Positions 60,175 through 64,000 of a stretch of 64,000 nt of DNA are shown here, piece after piece; position 1 is the first letter of the stretch, and each line of letters starts with the position of its first letter. The stretch comes from Stramonita haemastoma (lineage: Eukaryota; Mollusca; Gastropoda; Neogastropoda; Muricidae). The DNA is taken from NCBI GenBank assembly GCA_030674155.1, contig CM060320.1, positions 17,043,752-17,107,751 on the forward strand, written 5' to 3'. The notes under the pieces were generated by a model that did no database searches, was not told the origin of the DNA, and saw only the letters and a list, made by a program, of their open reading frames with translations. The position numbers and the translations under genes were made by a program.

Positions 60175-61866
60175 ATGCCAGTGAGTGCCCAGCAGCATAG
60201 ACAACTTACAGGAAAGTTTGTTGACACTTTGATAAACATCCTAGGGCATAAATCAACATTCTTCAGGCCTGTTGGCATTTTGTTGCTGCCTAAAGGGTGT
60301 GATACCATGGGAAGACACTTTGTGTGTGTGTCCATAGACAGTGAAGTGTTTTCGTTCAAAACAGCAATCTTCCAGCAGTCTGTTATACGGAAATACAGAT
60401 CATCCAGGTTTGGCATGTTGACAGCTGTTGCCTTTGTTTTCTTGTCATGCTATCTGATGACATGTGGTGATGTAGAATCAAATCCTGGCCCAGATTCTCC
60501 CCAAAAAGATGTCATTGGTGCACAGAAGCCTTCCCTATCCAAGAGAAGTAGCTGTAAGGAAGGTGCTATCCCTGATGCCAGGGAACGACCTGATCCACAG
60601 CAAGGCCCAAACATGGAGACTGTCATGAACGGCATGATAGAAATGCAGACCTGCGTGAAGAGAATGGAGGAGAAACATGACAGGCAGGCTGAGCGTATAG
60701 AGGGAGCAGTGGATGACATGAAGGTATTTGTGAGTGCTCAGATGGCCATCATAGAACAAAAACACCAACAGTTTCAGGAAGAAATCGCAGATCTTCGACT
60801 TCAGTGTGATCAGTTGAAAGAAGAGAACAATAGTCTAAAGAATCAGCTGGACTCTATTACACAGAAGTGTGACTTTCTTGAAAACTACAGCAGAAGAAAT
60901 AACCTACTGTTCTTTGGAATACAGAAGAACCAGGAGAAAGAAAGCTGGGAGGATTGTGAGAGACAGGTCAGAACAGTGATCAGGGAAGGAATGGAAATCA
61001 CAGAAGACATTATGATTGAAAGAACTCACAGAACACAGAAGGGTAATGCCATTGTGGTAAAACTGCTTTCCTGCAAACAGAAAGACAGGATCCTGAGAAG
61101 TACTCGAAAGCTGAAATCATCAGACAGGTTCGCCGACGTGTACGTTAGGGAGGATTTTTCGGCTACAGTACGCCAGAAACGCCAAGGTCTCAGAGACAAG
61201 GCAACAGAGCTGTACAGTGCTGGTCAGAAACCCAAACTACGCTTTGACAAACTGATCTCAGAAGAGGGAATTTTCACGTATGACATCAGCCAGAACAGAG
61301 TTACAGTTCTGAAGAGAAATGGTCCTATGTACAGGAACAGAAACAGTACAGGAAAAGCTAATGATGGACGGCCAAGAAAAGCAACTGAGCAGAGAGCAGC
61401 CCTCAACGATGCCAGGCAGGGTTGGTTCAATGACTTCCCTCCCCCTGATCTGGGAAGAAGCGAAGATGAAGACGATGACTCCATGCCATCTTCACAGCAA
61501 GCACTTTCGCTTCCAGTGTTGCAGTACCCAGACCTCAATGTCTCACGATCTCAGAGGCCACCTGACAGGTCTCAGCACAACCTTGACCGAGGTGACAGGT
61601 CACAACTGAAGAAAGTACGTGAGGCACGAGACACACGGCGAAGCAGCACCTCTGCAATTGGATTGGGACCAAGAAGCCCTGTCAACACACGCCACAGAGG
61701 GCGAGCAATGTCATCCACGGGGCCTGGAGAACTCCGCACACCCACACAAACACCCACACTGCAGCAGTGGGTTAGACCAGCCAGCAAAGGGCCAAAACAG
61801 CAGCAGAGTGGGTGTGGTGGGGGTGGTGGTAATGGGAGAGGGGGGAGAGGGGGTAAAACTAAATAG
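60175..61866 (+). CDS. LINE ORF1 protein with 2A-like motif, coiled coil and RRM-like domain
   Basis: Open frame of 563 codons from the first ATG. ORF1 proteins bind the element's RNA and act as nucleic-acid chaperones. Residues 81-95 are hydrophobic and lead into the 2A-like motif GDVESNPGP (98-106). A charged linker follows. Residues about 145-235 form a heptad-type coiled coil. YSRRNNLLFFGI (239-249) opens an RRM-like region, and REDF (325-328) to GIFTYD begins the C-terminal domain typical of L1-type ORF1p. Residues 385-545 are polar and probably disordered. The end (546-563) is GCGGGGGNGRGGRGGKTK, an RGG-like RNA-binding tail. The ATG at 60415 (residue 81) is an attractive alternative start, placing the hydrophobic segment and 2A motif at the very N-terminus. 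The frame is intact, unlike ORF2. The LINE clade was not determined. Confidence 0.88.
   Translation: MPVSAQQHRQLTGKFVDTLINILGHKSTFFRPVGILLLPKGCDTMGRHFVCVSIDSEVFSFKTAIFQQSVIRKYRSSRFGMLTAVAFVFLSCYLMTCGDVESNPGPDSPQKDVIGAQKPSLSKRSSCKEGAIPDARERPDPQQGPNMETVMNGMIEMQTCVKRMEEKHDRQAERIEGAVDDMKVFVSAQMAIIEQKHQQFQEEIADLRLQCDQLKEENNSLKNQLDSITQKCDFLENYSRRNNLLFFGIQKNQEKESWEDCERQVRTVIREGMEITEDIMIERTHRTQKGNAIVVKLLSCKQKDRILRSTRKLKSSDRFADVYVREDFSATVRQKRQGLRDKATELYSAGQKPKLRFDKLISEEGIFTYDISQNRVTVLKRNGPMYRNRNSTGKANDGRPRKATEQRAALNDARQGWFNDFPPPDLGRSEDEDDDSMPSSQQALSLPVLQYPDLNVSRSQRPPDRSQHNLDRGDRSQLKKVREARDTRRSSTSAIGLGPRSPVNTRHRGRAMSSTGPGELRTPTQTPTLQQWVRPASKGPKQQQSGCGGGGGNGRGGRGGKTK
60466..60492 (+). other. 2A-like ribosome-skipping motif
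   Basis: Codons for GDVESNPGP, an exact match to the D-(V/I)-E-x-N-P-G-P 2A consensus. During translation such motifs prevent the Gly-Pro bond from forming (here G105/P106), releasing the upstream peptide while the downstream protein starts with Pro. Here the preceding context is LSCYLMTC, itself hydrophobic. Confidence 0.85.
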
Positions 61867-62767
61867 GGGTGTGGCCGAAGCCCAGGGGAAATAAAAATAT
61901 GTACATGGAACTGCAATGGCTGGTTAAGAAAACTGGACATTAAAGATGTAATCCAGTCACTGTTGTGTTACGATATTTTTGCATTAAATGAAACTTTTGT
62001 AGCTTCTGAAAATTATACTTATTCTGCATTCAGTGATTACGATATACATATTTCGAAAGCAGTGAAGCTGTCGAACAGTTATAGGAATTCTGGTGGCGTG
62101 CTTGTCTTTGTACATAAGGCTTTATCAAAGCTTGTGCACAGAATTGAAACACATTATGGCATTTGATTGTTTTAGAGATAGATAAATCGCTGTTTAACGT
62201 TCAGAAAAATATCATCTTGGTGTGTCTGTACATCCATCCATATGACAGTAAATACTGGAACACAGCTAACAATGGTTATGGAATAGAAGTGCTAGAGCAG
62301 TGTATTGTGGATTTGCATGTAGTGAGAGGGGAATTTTCTTTGATCATAATGGGCGATTTGAATGCACGGACAGGTTGTATGAATGCTTTGCCTATGAGTG
62401 TGGATGTAGATGTGGAAATCTGGAATCACAGAGGTGTAGATGAAAGGGCAGACTTGTTATTTGAAAGAAAATCTGATGACAAAGAGGTGAACACTTTTGG
62501 GAAAGAATTGTTGAATGTATGTTCCATATTTGATTGTGTTGTGTTGAATGGTTTGTGTCAGTTTGGTTTTGATGAGTCGTTGACATTTGTTTCACCAAAT
62601 GGGGGAAGCACAATTGATTATGTCATTATGTCTAGAGAGCTGTGTGTTGCTGATTTGGTTCATGCTGTTAAGACTGTTACTTTTATTGACTCGCCACATT
62701 TTCCTGTTATGCTGACACTTCGTAAAAGTAAAAATGATTTGTGTACTGCAAACACAAGCATTAAGAA
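61867..62767 (+). CDS. LINE ORF2, endonuclease part (frameshifted)
   Basis: Apurinic-type endonuclease of a non-LTR retrotransposon, which nicks the target to prime reverse transcription. The frame continues directly after the ORF1 stop with no ATG: IKICTWNCNGWLRKLD, then FALNETF with the catalytic Glu. Near 62160 the frame shifts. The second part carries IILVCLYIHP, MGDLNART (catalytic Asp and Asn), SPNGGSTIDYVIMS and FIDSPHFPVML (catalytic Asp-His). All endonuclease motifs are present and in order, so the domain is complete apart from the shift. It ends at a second shift near 62765-62783. Confidence 0.85.
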
Positions 62768-64000
62768 ATGGGTCAACAATTAGTCTGGGATGATACAAAG
62801 GAGGGTAGTTTTCTGTCAAATCTTTGTTCAGATGAAATGCAGGATATGTGTATGCATGCTTTTTCATTGCTAGACCATAATATTGATGGGGCATTGGAAA
62901 CTTTCACAAATGCATTATTACAGGCCAGTGAATGTATGAGAAGGCGTGTCTGCATTGGGAATAACCAGCAAGATGCCCGTTGGTTTGACGCAGAATGTAA
63001 AGATGCTAAACATAAAGCACGACAATGTCTGTCAAAGTTCCGTCGGTCGAAGGGAGATAATGATCGATTTTTGTACGTAAAGGCACGAACAGACTATAAA
63101 AAGTTGATTACATGCAAAAAAACTAGACATAAGCGAGAAAAAGCCAAGTACTTGGCTTCTCTTGGTAAAAATAGCAAGCACTTTTGGAAAGAACTTAAGC
63201 AAGTTTCAGGAAGGCGAAAAACAAAAATCTGTAAAGATATAACTGATGATCAGTGGTTCAATCATTTTCAGCAATTGTTTAACGAAAACACAATAAACAC
63301 CAGTATGAGACCAGCTACTGGCCTTGTACAAGCAGAAGGCAATGACTTAAGCTGTCAGCTTAATCAGCCTATCTCTGAAAAGGAAGTTGCTGATGCCTTA
63401 CAACACTTAAAAAGAGGCAAGGCTTGTGGTGTTGATAACATCTTGGCAGAAATGTTAAAGCTAGCAGACAATCTGGCTGTGCGCTTTTTAACCAAATTGT
63501 TTAATATCTTGTTTGATAATAGTGTGTACCCAAATCAATGGGCAAAAGCCATTATTGTACCAATTCTGAAAAAGGGAGATGACAGTTTAACTGATAATTA
63601 CAGGGGAGTTTCTTTATTGAGCTTGACTAGTAAATGTTATACGTCGGTTCTAAACAAAAGACTTGTGCAGTGGGCTGAAGATCATGAAAAACTGACAGAG
63701 TCACAAGCTGGATTCAGAAGTGGCTATTCCACAGCAGATCATATTTTTACACTCCAAGCAGTGGTCGAGAAGTGTTTAGCAAAGAAAAGAGGAAAACTTT
63801 ATGCATGCTTTGTCGATCTGAGGAAAGCCTTTGACTCTGTTCAACGTCAGCCTTTGTTCAATATTATGAATCAAAATGGAATTCAGGGGAAATATCTAAA
63901 TGCTGTTATTGCCATGTATGAATCGGTGGTGTCTTGTGTGCGTATCGAGAGCAGACTAACTGAATTTTTTGATTGTCCAATCGGTCTAAGACAGGGATGT
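62768..64000 (+). CDS. LINE ORF2, reverse transcriptase part (runs off the window)
   Basis: Open for 411 codons to the window edge. A basic linker (FRRSKGDNDRFLYVKARTDY) is followed by reverse transcriptase motifs: VPILKKGD, NYRGVSLLSLTSKCYTSVLN, QAGFRSGYSTADHIFTL, LYACFVDLRKAFDSV with the first catalytic Asp (block A), and GLRQGC (start of block B). The catalytic F-A-D-D and the 3' end lie beyond 64000. The domain order endonuclease then reverse transcriptase excludes LTR elements. The ATG at 62768 is only where the frame opens and is not a natural start. Confidence 0.88.
   Translation, partial: MGQQLVWDDTKEGSFLSNLCSDEMQDMCMHAFSLLDHNIDGALETFTNALLQASECMRRRVCIGNNQQDARWFDAECKDAKHKARQCLSKFRRSKGDNDRFLYVKARTDYKKLITCKKTRHKREKAKYLASLGKNSKHFWKELKQVSGRRKTKICKDITDDQWFNHFQQLFNENTINTSMRPATGLVQAEGNDLSCQLNQPISEKEVADALQHLKRGKACGVDNILAEMLKLADNLAVRFLTKLFNILFDNSVYPNQWAKAIIVPILKKGDDSLTDNYRGVSLLSLTSKCYTSVLNKRLVQWAEDHEKLTESQAGFRSGYSTADHIFTLQAVVEKCLAKKRGKLYACFVDLRKAFDSVQRQPLFNIMNQNGIQGKYLNAVIAMYESVVSCVRIESRLTEFFDCPIGLRQGC

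Overview
The window is animal nuclear DNA. The only conserved host gene is a split, intron-rich gene whose exons encode the C-terminal MoeA-like (E) domain of gephyrin, the enzyme that inserts molybdenum into molybdopterin and that also acts as a synaptic scaffold. Almost everything else is intron or intergenic sequence full of microsatellites, minisatellites, tRNA- and 5S-rRNA-derived SINEs and non-LTR retrotransposon (LINE) fragments. This pattern, together with a LINE carrying a 2A-like motif, suggests a marine invertebrate, most plausibly a mollusc. The species call is an inference only.

Layout. Positions 1-6083 are one contig, ending at a gap of exactly 100 N (6084-6183). That contig is nearly identical, apart from small indels and a few substitutions, to about 21738-27960 in the next contig, and includes two of the gephyrin exons. 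I read it as an unpurged alternative haplotype rather than a real gene duplication. Positions 6184-21540 hold SINE copies, a 3.9-kb polypyrimidine tract in which I see no G (about 9437-13384), many microsatellites, and an RTE-like LINE fragment (19495-20835). A second, 5'-truncated LINE sits at 21554-21931 inside a 12-bp target-site duplication.

The gephyrin exons on the + strand are 26654-26835, 27301-27453, 28911-29031, 29665-29752, 32979-33053, 56424-56595 and 57575-57811 (with the stop). They cover roughly the last 340 residues of the protein; the upstream exons are not visible. Exon phases fit together only if single-base indels in exons 2, 3 and 5 are allowed for. Two of these lie in or beside short homopolymers, so consensus errors are the likeliest cause. 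Several acceptor sites abut long (GT)n or minisatellite arrays. The large intron 33054-56423 carries three SINE families, including a tRNA/5S composite, a nested SINE chimera, a cruciform-like inverted repeat and several minisatellites, the largest a 22-bp array at 51536-52620.

The right end (about 60100-64000) is a LINE. Its ORF1 has a hydrophobic segment followed by a 2A-like ribosome-skipping motif, a coiled coil, an RRM-like L1-ORF1p region and a Gly/Arg-rich tail. A single in-frame UAG separates it from an ORF2 that begins with the endonuclease domain and has no ATG. ORF2 is broken by two frameshifts and its reverse transcriptase runs off the window. The 2A motif and the in-frame UAG are the most interesting signals here.
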